From: Bacteroidales bacterium UBA3843
Lineage (GTDB): Bacteria; Bacteroidota; Bacteroidia; Bacteroidales; Paludibacteraceae
DNA: 64,000 nucleotides
Assembly: GCA_002392745.1 (NCBI GenBank)
Contig: DGHR01000009.1
Span: forward strand, 1-64,000
Direction: 5' to 3'
The notes beneath the pieces are model-generated. The model searched no databases, had not been told where the DNA came from, and saw only the letters and a program-made list of their open reading frames with translations. The position numbers and the translations under genes are program-made. This document shows, piece by piece, positions 50,227-58,910 of this stretch. Each line of letters begins with the position of its first letter. The stretch's first letter is position 1.

Positions 50227-51918
50227 TTATTTTACGATAGCTTGGAACTCAGCATCCTCTGCATACTTGCTGAACTCGATGTCTTTTTGTGCGCGAGTCT
50301 TCATTGCTGCATCCTGAGCGATAGCTGATTTCAGGTTCTCATAAACACCGTTGCGGTCGTTGGTGCGAGCGGCTACAATAGCTTTCAGATAAGCGGTGGT
50401 AGCGTTCGGCTCCTTCACGTTGTTAAGCGTCTGGGCTGCGGCGGTGTAGTTCTCGTTCAGAATCTGCTGAACGGCTGCGTTGTTGGTTGCGCTCTCGCCG
50501 TATGCCTGGTTAGCAGCGTTGTAGTCACCCTTCATGGTGTAGAGGGTACCCATTGCGGCGCTCAGGTTAGCCTTGGTGCCGGCTGCCTTGCCCAGATACT
50601 CTTCTGCCTTGGCCAGGTCGCCGTCTGCCATTGCTGCAAGACCTGCGTTGTAGTTCACGTCAGGATCGTTCGGCTGGATTTCCAGTGCCTTTGCATAGCA
50701 ACGGCGTGCCTCTGCGATGTTGCCGTCGTTGAAATAGAGCTGACCCATGTTGTTCCATGCACGGTAGTCGTTGTATTGCTCGGCTGCCTTGTTGTAGAAC
50801 TCCATCTTCTCTTTGTTGTCGTTGGTGATGCTGGCAGCATAGAGCAACTCCTCAACGCTCAGTTGGGCGGGGTCGTTCTTTGCCAACTCTTTGATTTCAG
50901 CATCCGACTTGCCAATCAGGTCGGTGGTCAGAATCATGCGGCTGCGGCGGAGAGCCGGCAGAATCTCGTCTGCGATGGTGCTGTATACGGAACTCAGGTT
51001 CTTGATCTGTGCCTCGCGCTCCTCGGGATCGCTGTACATCGACAGAACACGCAATACCAGGTCTTTGTCCTGAATGTTGCTCTGCTCCATAGCGGCCTGG
51101 AAACCTTCCCAGTCCTCTGCGGTGATCTTGGATTCAACGGCGGTGCTTACTTTGTTCTTCTTCAGGTCTTTCTTCAGGAAGTCCTGAGCGGCTTTCTGAC
51201 GGTTCTTGGCCAGGTTCTCGTTCAGGTTCTGGCTACCATCAGGACTGGCGTAACCGCTAATCTCAATCTTGCTGATTTCCTTCTTCTCATCCTCTTTGGC
51301 GGCCTTGATGGCAGCTTGCAGGTTCTTTACAGCCTCTGAACCGGTCTCCGAAGAGCGCAGGTTGGCTTGCTGGATCAGGAACTTGATGTCAGCCTCGGTG
51401 GTCTCCTGGATAACACGTTGGAACTTGTCCGGAGTGTTCACCGTCTTGTTATCTTTGGCCTCTGCCAATTCGTCTGTGGCAACTACACCCTCTGCAATCA
51501 GCACGTCAGGAATCTCAATGACTTTGTTCTTGATACGTGCCTCAAAACGCAGATACAACTGCGATTTGCGCATTGCGGGTACATAGTCGAATGAGCAACT
51601 CTGCGAATAAGTACCGCCGGCTTTGTAATTAACGGTGATACCATTCTCTTTGGCCTTCTCGCCTACATAGGTTACAGGCTCACCGAGAGCCTCTTGACCG
51701 TCGTACTTCAATACAGGAGTAACGACCAACACACCTCTTCTGGCGAATTTTTTTACGGGGAATGTACCGGTGATGTCTGCATTTACCTTACCGCCCTTCT
51801 TTACCAGAGGACTCGGGTTTACAGAGATTTGCTCCGGTTCGGGCAACGTCTTGTTGCACGATGCCAACACTGCTACTGCGGCAATGAGGCTAAGAAATAA
51901 ACCTTTTTTCATACGCAT
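50227..51918 (-). CDS. Lipoprotein with OmpA-like and TPR domains
   Basis: The start is taken at 51918 (MRMKKGLFLSLIAAVAVLASC, Cys21), or the ATG at 51912 two codons later. About 563 residues. An N-terminal beta-sandwich ('GKVNADITGTFPVKKFARRG') leads to an OmpA-like domain ('KIEISGYASPDGSQNLNENL', 'AKNRQKAAQDFL'). Then come at least three TPR repeats ('RAWNNMGQLYFNDGNIAEAR', 'PDVNYNAGLAAMADGDLAKA', 'NLSAAMGTLYTMKGDYNAAN'). It resembles the PorE/PorW-like peptidoglycan-associated lipoproteins of T9SS species but an exact match cannot be claimed. Promoter at 52014-51983. Confidence 0.82.
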   Translation of the reverse strand: MRMKKGLFLSLIAAVAVLASCNKTLPEPEQISVNPSPLVKKGGKVNADITGTFPVKKFARRGVLVVTPVLKYDGQEALGEPVTYVGEKAKENGITVNYKAGGTYSQSCSFDYVPAMRKSQLYLRFEARIKNKVIEIPDVLIAEGVVATDELAEAKDNKTVNTPDKFQRVIQETTEADIKFLIQQANLRSSETGSEAVKNLQAAIKAAKEDEKKEISKIEISGYASPDGSQNLNENLAKNRQKAAQDFLKKDLKKNKVSTAVESKITAEDWEGFQAAMEQSNIQDKDLVLRVLSMYSDPEEREAQIKNLSSVYSTIADEILPALRRSRMILTTDLIGKSDAEIKELAKNDPAQLSVEELLYAASITNDNKEKMEFYNKAAEQYNDYRAWNNMGQLYFNDGNIAEARRCYAKALEIQPNDPDVNYNAGLAAMADGDLAKAEEYLGKAAGTKANLSAAMGTLYTMKGDYNAANQAYGESATNNAAVQQILNENYTAAAQTLNNVKEPNATTAYLKAIVAARTNDRNGVYENLKSAIAQDAAMKTRAQKDIEFSKYAEDAEFQAIVK

Positions 51919-51982
51919 AAATTGGTAACTTATTTTTGTTGGAATTATGTAACTTTGTGTCTGTTTGGACATAAATCGGCGA

Positions 51983-52014
51983 CAAAGATACTGCTTTTTT
52001 TTGAAATACGCAAG
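51983..52014 (-). promoter_or_regulatory. Promoter of the TPR lipoprotein operon
   Basis: CTTG (52014-52011, three of four bases of TTTG) and TATCTTTG (51990-51983) on the minus strand, spaced 20 nt, 64 bp before the start. Confidence 0.65.
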
Positions 52015-52139
52015 TATTTTTCCTTTTTTTTATAATCAGGTGTATTTTTAATTAAAAATATGTACGGTGCACCATGGCGTTCTTTACAAGTGTTAGTGAC
52101 GCATTTTTTCTTCTTTTTTGCTAAAAAACACTCTCAAGA

Positions 52140-52171
52140 TTTGCATAAATCGGACTTTTTTTGTATCTTTG
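52140..52171 (+). promoter_or_regulatory. Promoter with no adjacent gene
   Basis: TTTG (52140-52143) and TATCTTTG (52164-52171), spaced 20 nt, point right into a 300-bp spacer. A second promoter-like pair closer to the next gene is at 52398-52429. Confidence 0.7.
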
Positions 52172-52176
52172 CGCAT

Positions 52177-52397
52177 TCTTTCCACTGAATGTGCCGGATT
52201 CTTGCACATTACCCTGTTTTTTAATGGTTTTTCCCGAAAATTAGTGCGTCGTTAGTGCGCGATAAGTGCGCGATAAGTGCGTTATTATTGGAGGCGCACC
52301 GTATGCGGAAGTGAAGTGTTCCGCTTCCGGAATGTCTCAAAATTCCTCTTCTTTCATCGTCTCTGTGAGCGTTTTTTCGTCTTTTTTAGACCTTTTT
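52177..52397 (+). ncRNA. Possible untranslated RNA or long leader
   Basis: Transcription from the promoter at 52140-52171 would produce this stretch before the second promoter. It has no credible reading frame, a repeat AGTGCGCGATAAGTGCGCGA (52241-52279) and a hairpin GGAAGTGAAGTGTTCCGCTTCC (52309-52330). It may be a small RNA or the long leader of the following lipoprotein gene. Confidence 0.35.
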
Positions 52398-52429
52398 CTT
52401 GTGCAACCCAAATATTTTTTGTACCTTTG
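52398..52429 (+). promoter_or_regulatory. Proximal promoter of the coiled-coil lipoprotein gene
   Basis: CTTG (52398-52401) and TACCTTTG (52422-52429), spaced 20 nt, 46 bp before the ATG at 52476. Confidence 0.65.
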
Positions 52430-52475
52430 CAGTCCGACTGAATGGAAACAATAAAAAATACCAATTCTGACTGCA

Positions 52476-53219
52476 ATGGGCATGAAATATCTTATCTCTT
52501 GTTCGCTACTGGCAGCTTTGCTGCTTTTCGCTGCATGCACCCCTCGTCCGTCCAAGGCGGAACTGCGCCGCGCGGAGAAACATGCGCAAGACAGTATCGC
52601 CCTGGAGGAACAGCGGCGAAGTCTGGAATATTACCAATCCCAACTGGAGCAACTCCAGCCGGTGGCGGATTCGCTGCTGACCCTTTTCCAATACGAAAAA
52701 CAGGAGAAATATCAGGACCATGGATTCTATGGCTTCCGCGTGCAGCAGTCGCAGCGCAACACAAACCGTTCGTACCTGCAGGTGCTCGTCCGCGATGACG
52801 GACAACCGCTTGTCCGCTGCTATTATTACGGGGCGCAACGTATTGGTTTTGAACAGGTTGAACTGGCTGTCGGGGATATGGCCGTCTTGCTCTCCGGCTC
52901 GTCTCATGCCTTCGAGGCGGAAGGTTGGCACCAGATGCTGACGCTTACGGATTCTGCCGCCCTGCAGGCGATGAAATGGGCGGACGCATATGCCTCTCAG
53001 CGTGTGCGTGTACGCTATATGGAGCACGGGCGCGCGGGCTTTGTCTTCTATCTCTCGGAGGCGGATAAAACGGCGATGCGGCAGGCCTGTCAGTTGTCTG
53101 TCGTCATGTCCGACATCTACGAATTGGAAAAACGTATCCGCAGGACCTCGCTTGAGGTAGAAAAATACCAAAAAAGACTACAAAAAGCTGAAACATTTGC
53201 ATATGTCAGGAAAAAGTAG
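52476..53219 (+). CDS. Coiled-coil lipoprotein
   Basis: 247 residues starting 'MGMKYLISCSLLAALLLFAAC' (lipidated Cys21; the ATG at 52482 is an equally good start). A short helix ('KAELRRAEKHAQDSIALEEQ') and a beta-rich middle ('YLQVLVRDDGQPLVRCYYYG') are followed by a C-terminal coiled coil ('YELEKRIRRTSLEVEKYQKR'). No family is recognised. It has two upstream promoters, and its own 3' end contains the promoter of the next gene. Confidence 0.8.
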   Translation: MGMKYLISCSLLAALLLFAACTPRPSKAELRRAEKHAQDSIALEEQRRSLEYYQSQLEQLQPVADSLLTLFQYEKQEKYQDHGFYGFRVQQSQRNTNRSYLQVLVRDDGQPLVRCYYYGAQRIGFEQVELAVGDMAVLLSGSSHAFEAEGWHQMLTLTDSAALQAMKWADAYASQRVRVRYMEHGRAGFVFYLSEADKTAMRQACQLSVVMSDIYELEKRIRRTSLEVEKYQKRLQKAETFAYVRKK

Positions 53220-53227
53220 TAAATTTG
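53196..53227 (+). promoter_or_regulatory. Promoter embedded in the end of the lipoprotein gene
   Basis: TTTG (53196-53199) and TAAATTTG (53220-53227), spaced 20 nt; the -33 box lies within the last codons of the upstream gene. It drives the SRPBCC gene at 53304. Confidence 0.75.
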
Positions 53228-53303
53228 CACGCTAATTTGAAAGAGTAGAGAAAAAAAATATATATATATAACGCACAACCTTATTAATACTCCATAAGAT
53301 TTT

Positions 53304-53735
53304 ATGTCAGAGACAAAATACGAAAGCAAGATTTCTTCGGCTCCTTGCTCTGCGCAGCAGATTTACCGCGTCCTGAGCAATCTGCAGAATCTGGACAGAG
53401 TGAAGGATTTGATTCCTCAGGACAAAATCCAAGAGCTGGAAACGGCGCCTGATTACGTGCGCATGAAAGTGGACGGTTTGGGACAGAAGATAACCATCGC
53501 TATCGTGGACCGCATAGAGAACGATACTGTCAAATTCGGTGTGGAGGGAGTGCCTATGCAGGCCAACCTCTGGATCCAACTGAAAGAACTCTCGCCCGTT
53601 GACACGCGTATCAAACTGACCGTCAAAGCCGATATTCCGATGATGTTTAAGTTTATGATAGAGAAGAAACTGCAACAGGGACTCGACCAAGCGGCCGACA
53701 TGTTGGCGCAGTTCCCTTACGCACAGTGGCAATAG
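53304..53735 (+). CDS. SRPBCC-fold (START-like) protein
   Basis: 143 residues: 'KYESKISSAPCSAQQIYRVL', 'SNLQNLDRVKDLIPQDKI', 'LWIQLKELSPVDTRIKLTVK' and a long C-terminal helix 'MFKFMIEKKLQQGLDQAADM' are the layout of small SRPBCC proteins that bind hydrophobic ligands. It is cytoplasmic. Ligand is unknown; the phosphatidylserine decarboxylase gene that follows after a repeat-filled 79-bp gap hints at lipid-related work, but this is weak. Confidence 0.82.
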   Translation: MSETKYESKISSAPCSAQQIYRVLSNLQNLDRVKDLIPQDKIQELETAPDYVRMKVDGLGQKITIAIVDRIENDTVKFGVEGVPMQANLWIQLKELSPVDTRIKLTVKADIPMMFKFMIEKKLQQGLDQAADMLAQFPYAQWQ

Positions 53736-53740
53736 GCTTA

Positions 53741-53803
53741 TCACGATAAAACTCCGATAAGATTACGATAAAACTACGATAAAACTCCGATAAAGTAGAG
53801 AAA
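53741..53803. repeat. GATAAAACTCCGATAA spacer repeats
   Basis: Degenerate tandem words GATAAAACTCCGATAAGATT and ACGATAAAACTACGATAAAA fill most of the gap before psd. Confidence 0.75.
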
Positions 53804-53814
53804 TAATTGATAAA

Positions 53815-54510
53815 ATGAAAACACCTCGAATTCACCGTGAAGGACGTGTTCTGATTTGCGGAACGGTTCTTTTACTGTTTATTGTCAACGTTCCGATTTA
53901 CTTGTTCGTGCAGCCGCATTGGGTATTTGCTCTCACGCTTATCCTCACCGCGATGCTGCTGGTTTTCGTGACGTATTTCTTCCGCAATCCCGTGCGTGTG
54001 TTGGAGATAGACGACCCTAATTTCCTTATCGCACCGGCCGACGGACGCGTCGTCGTGATTGAGCCTACCGAGGAGAACGAGTATTTCCATGAGCGCAAAC
54101 TGCAGGTTTCCATCTTCATGTCGCCCTTCAACGTGCATGCCAACTGGTATCCGATCGAGGGTACGATACTGGTATCCGAACACCAGAAAGGAAGACACAA
54201 AGGAGCTTGGCTGCCGAAGTCTTCCACCGAGAATGAACGTTCGCTGGTGGTTATAGAGACACCGTCCAAAGTGCAGGTTGCCGTGCGTCAAGTAGCCGGA
54301 GCTATGGCCCGTCGTATCGTGACCTATGCCAAACCCGGCCATGTAGCACACCGCAATACCCATCTCGGCTTTATCAAACTGGGTTCGCGCGTGGATATGT
54401 ATCTGCCGCTGGACACGGAGATGTTTGTCGAAGTGGGAGAGGCTGTTCGCGGCAACGAGACCATAATCGGACGTTTGCCGGAGAAGGCCGATGAGAAAAA
54501 AGAAAAATAA
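53815..54510 (+). CDS. psd: Phosphatidylserine decarboxylase
   Basis: Makes phosphatidylethanolamine, the main phospholipid. 231 residues with two N-terminal membrane segments ('VLICGTVLLLFIVNVPIYLF', 'VFALTLILTAMLLVFVTYFF'). The short PSD-A type follows: 'FRNPVRVL', 'LIAPADGRVVVIEPTEENEY', 'VSIFMSPFNVHANWYPIEG' and 'HLGFIKLGSRVDMYLPL', where the Gly-Ser bond would be self-cleaved to give the pyruvoyl group. The usual phosphatidylserine synthase partner is not next to it; deoC is. Confidence 0.94.
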   Translation: MKTPRIHREGRVLICGTVLLLFIVNVPIYLFVQPHWVFALTLILTAMLLVFVTYFFRNPVRVLEIDDPNFLIAPADGRVVVIEPTEENEYFHERKLQVSIFMSPFNVHANWYPIEGTILVSEHQKGRHKGAWLPKSSTENERSLVVIETPSKVQVAVRQVAGAMARRIVTYAKPGHVAHRNTHLGFIKLGSRVDMYLPLDTEMFVEVGEAVRGNETIIGRLPEKADEKKEK

Positions 54511-54533
54511 TAACAACCTAAAATATACCAATC

Positions 54534-55415
54534 ATGAACAAGTTTGAAGAATTGTTTGCTCAGTATCCATGCCCGTTCACGGATGAGCAAGTTAAAGCAC
54601 AAGTGGCTGAAATGCAGGCCAAACACTTTGCAGAGAATAACAATGTAGAGGTATGGAAAGAGTGCCTCCATCAGATTGACTACACTACCTTGAGCGCCGA
54701 TGACACGATTGCCAAGGTGGAGAAGATGGCAAACGCTGTCAATAACTTTGAAAAGGATTTCCCCGGAATTCCTAACGTGGCTGCTATATGCGTATATCCG
54801 GCTATGGCGGAGTATGTACGCAAGGCGCTGGTGGACCCGAAATTCAACATCGCATGCTGCTGCGCCGGATTCCCTGCAGCGCAGACCTTCCCGGAGATCA
54901 AAGTGGCGGAAACGGCGATGGCTATCAAGGCCGGAGCTACTGAGGTGGACATCGTTCTCTCGGTTGGCAAGTTCCTTGAAGGACGCTATCAGGACTGCTT
55001 CGACGAAATTGCAGAAATCAAAGCCGTATGCGGCACTCACCACCTCAAGGTTATCCTCGAGACCGGACTGCTAAAAACGGCGGAGAATATCTGGAAAGCA
55101 TCCATTCTGTCTATGGCTGCCGGCTGCGACTTCATCAAGACTTCTACAGGAAAGATTGCCGTAAACGCCACTCCCGAAGCTACATTCATCATGTGCAACG
55201 CTATCAAGGCTTGGCAGGAGAAGACGGGTGTCAAGATGGGATACAAACCTGCCGGTGGAGTTTCCACTACCGACGAGGCCGTACAGCATTTCACCATCGT
55301 GAAAGAGGTGCTCGGTCAGGAATGGCTCAACAACGAATATTTCCGTTTCGGAGCAAGCCGTTTGGCAAACAACCTGCTCAGCTCCATCGTGGGGAAAGAG
55401 ACCAAATATTTCTAA
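54534..55415 (+). CDS. deoC: Deoxyribose-phosphate aldolase
   Basis: Splits 2-deoxyribose 5-phosphate into acetaldehyde and glyceraldehyde 3-phosphate in deoxynucleoside breakdown. 293 residues of the class I aldolase type, with 'IDYTTLSADDTIAKVEKM', 'AAICVYPAMAEYVRKAL', 'ATEVDIVLSVGKFLEG', 'LKVILETGLL', the Schiff-base Lys in 'CDFIKTSTGK', and 'GYKPAGGVSTTDEAV'. It lies 23 bp after psd and 9 bp before dacB. Confidence 0.95.
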   Translation: MNKFEELFAQYPCPFTDEQVKAQVAEMQAKHFAENNNVEVWKECLHQIDYTTLSADDTIAKVEKMANAVNNFEKDFPGIPNVAAICVYPAMAEYVRKALVDPKFNIACCCAGFPAAQTFPEIKVAETAMAIKAGATEVDIVLSVGKFLEGRYQDCFDEIAEIKAVCGTHHLKVILETGLLKTAENIWKASILSMAAGCDFIKTSTGKIAVNATPEATFIMCNAIKAWQEKTGVKMGYKPAGGVSTTDEAVQHFTIVKEVLGQEWLNNEYFRFGASRLANNLLSSIVGKETKYF

Positions 55416-55424
55416 TCCCCGCAG

Positions 55425-56807
55425 GTGAATTTGCTGAACGTCATATTGCTCTCGGTGTCCATCCTGACCGGTAACCCCTTGACCGGACAGGCCAACATGT
55501 CCGTATTGGTGCGGAACATGACGACGGGAGCTTCTATCGACTCGTATCGGCCGGACCATGTCGTTCCGCCCGCATCGGTAATGAAACTGCTCACTACCGG
55601 TGCGGCGCTGGAAATGCTGGGGCCCGGCTATCGTTTTCCAACTATCCTTGAATACAGCGGAACGATAGAGAACGGCGTGCTGCAGGGCGATTTGTACGTC
55701 CGCGGCACATGCGACCCCTCGCTGGGATGGAAGGGACGTAACGGCTTTCTCGACCGATGGGTGGAGGCTGTCCGCAAAGCGGGTATACGGCGCATCAACG
55801 GCGCGGTGATTGCCGACATGACCATGTTGGACGGAGAAGCACAAAACCCCAACTGGCTCTGCGAGGACGCAGGTAACTACTATGCACCGGGTATCTTCGC
55901 ACTCAATTATTATGGCAACACAATGAATATTGTGCTCCAAAGCGGAGAACCGGGCTCTGTCGCTACGGTCCTGAAAACGGAACCGGCAGTCGAAGGGGTG
56001 CGTTTCATCAACAGGGTCCGCTGTGACAAGATTACATACGACGGGGCCTTTGTAAGCGGACTGCCATATAGTTCCGAGAGGTATCTCACGGGGGCTGTTC
56101 CTTCCGACTTGGGCACGTTCGGTGTCAAGGGAGACCTGCCAAACCCCGGATTGCTCTTGGCGCAGCATCTGACGGAAAGACTTAGAAATGCAGGGATAGC
56201 CGTCTTCCGCGACGCAACATACCTGGCGGATTACAACCCCCTGACACCTCCGCGCAATGAATTGTACGTCCATTATTCGGAACCTCTGTCCGAGATTCTG
56301 AAAGAGACCAACGTGAATAGCAACAACCTCTATGCCGAGGCGTTGTTCCGGTATATGGGAACGCGCTATACGCTGCCGGGCACTATCCATAACAGCCAGG
56401 ACCTGTTGCGCGACTTTTGGCAGCGCCGCGGAGTGAACATGGGCAATGCGATTATCAAGGACGGATGCGGTCTGGCGCCTCAGGACGCCGTCTCGGCGCG
56501 TACCTTCGTGCAACTGCTGACGCTTATGGCGCGCAGCAAGAATGCGGATGTCTGGATGGAGTCTCTGCCCGTCAGCGGACAGACTGGCACACTCAAGACA
56601 CTATGCGCCGGAACACCGCTCGAGGGACGTATTCATGCCAAGAGCGGAACGATTGCAGGAACAAAGAATTTTGCCGGGTATATTGATATGCCCAACGGAG
56701 ACAAATGGGTCTTTGCCATACTCATCAACTCGGCGCCGGGCAAAGCCAAACGCATTCAGACAATAATCCAGGAATACTTGTTGGATGTATATAAAAGTCA
56801 CCAATAG
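55425..56807 (+). CDS. dacB: D-alanyl-D-alanine carboxypeptidase/endopeptidase (PBP4 type), GTG start
   Basis: Trims and hydrolyses murein cross-links in the periplasm. 460 residues from a GTG codon; the first 22 residues are a weak signal peptide (MNLLNVILLSVSILTGNPLTG). Penicillin-binding motifs: SVMK at Ser51-Lys54 ('PPASVMKLLTTGAALEMLGP'), SNN in 'ETNVNSNNLYAEALFRYMG', and KSG in 'IHAKSGTIAGTKNFAGYID'. The PBP4 insert domain is present. Its end overlaps birA by 23 bp. Confidence 0.93.
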   Translation: MNLLNVILLSVSILTGNPLTGQANMSVLVRNMTTGASIDSYRPDHVVPPASVMKLLTTGAALEMLGPGYRFPTILEYSGTIENGVLQGDLYVRGTCDPSLGWKGRNGFLDRWVEAVRKAGIRRINGAVIADMTMLDGEAQNPNWLCEDAGNYYAPGIFALNYYGNTMNIVLQSGEPGSVATVLKTEPAVEGVRFINRVRCDKITYDGAFVSGLPYSSERYLTGAVPSDLGTFGVKGDLPNPGLLLAQHLTERLRNAGIAVFRDATYLADYNPLTPPRNELYVHYSEPLSEILKETNVNSNNLYAEALFRYMGTRYTLPGTIHNSQDLLRDFWQRRGVNMGNAIIKDGCGLAPQDAVSARTFVQLLTLMARSKNADVWMESLPVSGQTGTLKTLCAGTPLEGRIHAKSGTIAGTKNFAGYIDMPNGDKWVFAILINSAPGKAKRIQTIIQEYLLDVYKSHQ

Positions 56808-57576
56808 CACCAACAGTCTGCTTCGGGAGATGCTTGTTTCCGAACAATGGACGGACCGGAACGAACGCTTCATCAGAGCCGGTTACCAGACGGCAGGCAG
56901 AGGACAGGCCGGAAACGGATGGGAAAGCGAACCGGAGAAAAATCTGTTGTTTTCTGTACTCCTGGACACCCGCCATACGCCGCTCCAAAGGCAGTTTGAC
57001 TTGAATGTGGTTGTGTCCGTTGCGCTCCATAGGACGGTAACAACACTCCTACAGCATAGCGGTCTTACAGCCCCGCGGTCATACAGCGAAGCGGTCTCCA
57101 TAAAATGGCCGAACGACCTTTATTTCGGCGACCTGAAATTGGCTGGAATATTGGTGGAGACTGCTATTTCCGGAGGCAGGATAGAATGGGCGATAGGCGG
57201 AGTGGGACTGAATGTCAACCAGACCGAATGGATAGGAAACGCCCCGAACCCGACTTCCCTGAAACGGATAACGGGTAGCGAATACGATTTGGAAAAACTG
57301 ATGGAGGATTTCATCGCGTCTCTTGTCGAAACGGAGAAATGGACGCATGAGCAACTCTGGACATACTATCTCGGCCATTTGTACAGGCGCGATGGCTATT
57401 GGCCTTTCGTCGAACGGGAGGTGAACATCGTTCCTACCATGAACGCGGATGAGACAGTTCCGGGACAATTCATGGCGCGTATAGCCGATATCACACCGGA
57501 CGGAGAAATAGTACTGGAAGACAAGAACGGATTGACAAAAAAATACCATTTCAAACAGATACGATACGTGGTATAA
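56785..57576 (+). CDS. birA: Biotin-[acetyl-CoA-carboxylase] ligase
   Basis: Attaches biotin to carboxylases. 263 residues, ligase domain only, with no N-terminal DNA-binding domain. 'KVTNSTNSLLREMLV', 'AGYQTAGRGQAGNGWESEPE', 'VSIKWPNDLYFGDLKLAGIL' and 'AIGGVGLNVNQTEW' are the biotinyl-AMP site motifs. Between 'SVALHRTV' and 'VSIKWPND' lies an insert, 'QHSGLTAPRSYSEA' (residues about 91-104), coded by the 16-17-bp repeat family also in glycogen synthase and the AsmA-like gene. It begins inside dacB. Confidence 0.94.
   Translation: MYIKVTNSTNSLLREMLVSEQWTDRNERFIRAGYQTAGRGQAGNGWESEPEKNLLFSVLLDTRHTPLQRQFDLNVVVSVALHRTVTTLLQHSGLTAPRSYSEAVSIKWPNDLYFGDLKLAGILVETAISGGRIEWAIGGVGLNVNQTEWIGNAPNPTSLKRITGSEYDLEKLMEDFIASLVETEKWTHEQLWTYYLGHLYRRDGYWPFVEREVNIVPTMNADETVPGQFMARIADITPDGEIVLEDKNGLTKKYHFKQIRYVV
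57048..57096. repeat. 16-17-bp repeat family inside birA
   Basis: About three imperfect units, ACAGCATAGCGGTCTT, ACAGCCCCGCGGTCAT and ACAGCGAAGCGGTCTC, match the glycogen-synthase unit and keep the reading frame. Confidence 0.85.
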
Positions 57577-57610
57577 GAAACGAGATATTCATTATTAATT
57601 ATTCATTAAT

Positions 57611-58744
57611 ATGCAAAGCATAATTATCACCGGAGGAGCCGGATTTATCGGGAGCCATGTTGTGCGTTTGTTTGTAAACAAATACCCGGACTACCGTATC
57701 ATCAATGTGGACAAACTGACTTATGCAGGCAATCTGGCGAACCTGAAGGATGTGGAGAATAAACCCAACTACCGGTTCGTGCGCGCGGACATATGCGATT
57801 TCGATACCATCTACGCGCTCATGCGCGAAGAAAAAGTGACGGGTGTGATACATCTTGCCGCAGAGAGCCATGTGGACCGTTCGATAAAAGACCCCTTCAC
57901 GTTCGCGCGTACCAATGTAATGGGTACATTGTCTATGCTGCAGGCTGCCAAACTCTATTGGGAGTCGCTGCCGGAGAAATACGAAGGAAAACGCTTCTAC
58001 CATATCTCCACCGATGAGGTGTACGGTGCCCTCCAACTGACCCATCCGGAGGGTATTGAGCCGCCGTTCACCACCAAAGCTTCGTCCGGCGAACACCATC
58101 TGGCTTACGGCGAGGACTTCTTCTACGAGACCACCAAATACAATCCTCACTCACCCTATTCCGCCTCGAAAGCGTCGTCCGACCATTTCGTGCGCGCCTT
58201 CCATGATACGTACGGCATGCCGACGATTGTAACCAATTGCTCGAATAACTACGGACCCTACCAGTTCCCGGAGAAACTCATACCGCTCTTTATCAACAAT
58301 ATCCGCCACCGCAAACCCTTGCCTGTCTATGGCAAGGGAGAGAACGTGCGCGACTGGCTGTACGTTGAGGACCACGCACGGGCGATTGACCTCATCTTCC
58401 ACAAAGGCACCATCGCCGAGACATACAATATCGGCGGTTTCAACGAGTGGAAAAACATCGATATCATCAAAACGGTCATCAAAACGGTGGACCGCATACT
58501 GGGAAGACCGGAAGGAGCAGACCTTGACCTCATCACTTTCGTTACCGACCGTGCGGGACACGACATGCGCTATGCCATCGACTCTACCAAACTGCAACGC
58601 GAATTGGGATGGGAACCGAGCCTGCAGTTCGAGGAAGGCATTGAGCGTACCGTCCGCTGGTATCTGGACAACCAACCCTGGCTGGACAATATCACTTCCG
58701 GCGAGTACGAGAAATACTACGAAGAGATGTACAAAGGCCGCTAA
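57611..58744 (+). CDS. rfbB: dTDP-glucose 4,6-dehydratase
   Basis: Second step of dTDP-rhamnose synthesis for surface polysaccharide. 377 residues with the NAD site 'IIITGGAGFIGSHVVRLFVN', 'VDKLTYAGNLANLKDV', 'AAESHVDRSI', 'ISTDEVYGAL', 'YSASKASSDHFVRAF' (YxxxK) and 'TNCSNNYGPYQFPEKLIPL'. The rfbA, C and D partners are not in the window. It ends the plus-strand run begun at 52.4 kb. Confidence 0.96.
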   Translation: MQSIIITGGAGFIGSHVVRLFVNKYPDYRIINVDKLTYAGNLANLKDVENKPNYRFVRADICDFDTIYALMREEKVTGVIHLAAESHVDRSIKDPFTFARTNVMGTLSMLQAAKLYWESLPEKYEGKRFYHISTDEVYGALQLTHPEGIEPPFTTKASSGEHHLAYGEDFFYETTKYNPHSPYSASKASSDHFVRAFHDTYGMPTIVTNCSNNYGPYQFPEKLIPLFINNIRHRKPLPVYGKGENVRDWLYVEDHARAIDLIFHKGTIAETYNIGGFNEWKNIDIIKTVIKTVDRILGRPEGADLDLITFVTDRAGHDMRYAIDSTKLQRELGWEPSLQFEEGIERTVRWYLDNQPWLDNITSGEYEKYYEEMYKGR

Positions 58745-58797
58745 AAGGAAATAAGCGGACAAAAAGGCCGGCGTATTTCAGCTTGTGCAACTACTAT

Positions 58798-58910
58798 GGA
58801 AAATAACCTCCGGCAGCGAAAAGAAGTCACAGCCGGAGGTGAGAAGTTCGTTTTTGCCGATTATCGGTTAACATATAACCATTAACCTTTACATCTGTAT
58901 GGCAACAGGC
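58798..58910. repeat. Direct repeat A, copy 1 (lipoprotein 3' end plus terminator)
   Basis: 113 bp repeated at 60168-60280 with a single mismatch. It contains the last codons of the lipoprotein gene (ending PVAIQM) and, on the minus strand, the terminator hairpin CCTCCGGC...GCCGGAGG followed by TTATTTT. Confidence 0.9.
58808..58839 (-). terminator. Terminator of the first cassette lipoprotein gene
   Basis: On the minus strand CCTCCGGC (58839-58832) pairs with GCCGGAGG (58815-58808), then TTATTTTCC follows. The same hairpin is at 60179-60209 in copy A2. Confidence 0.7.
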
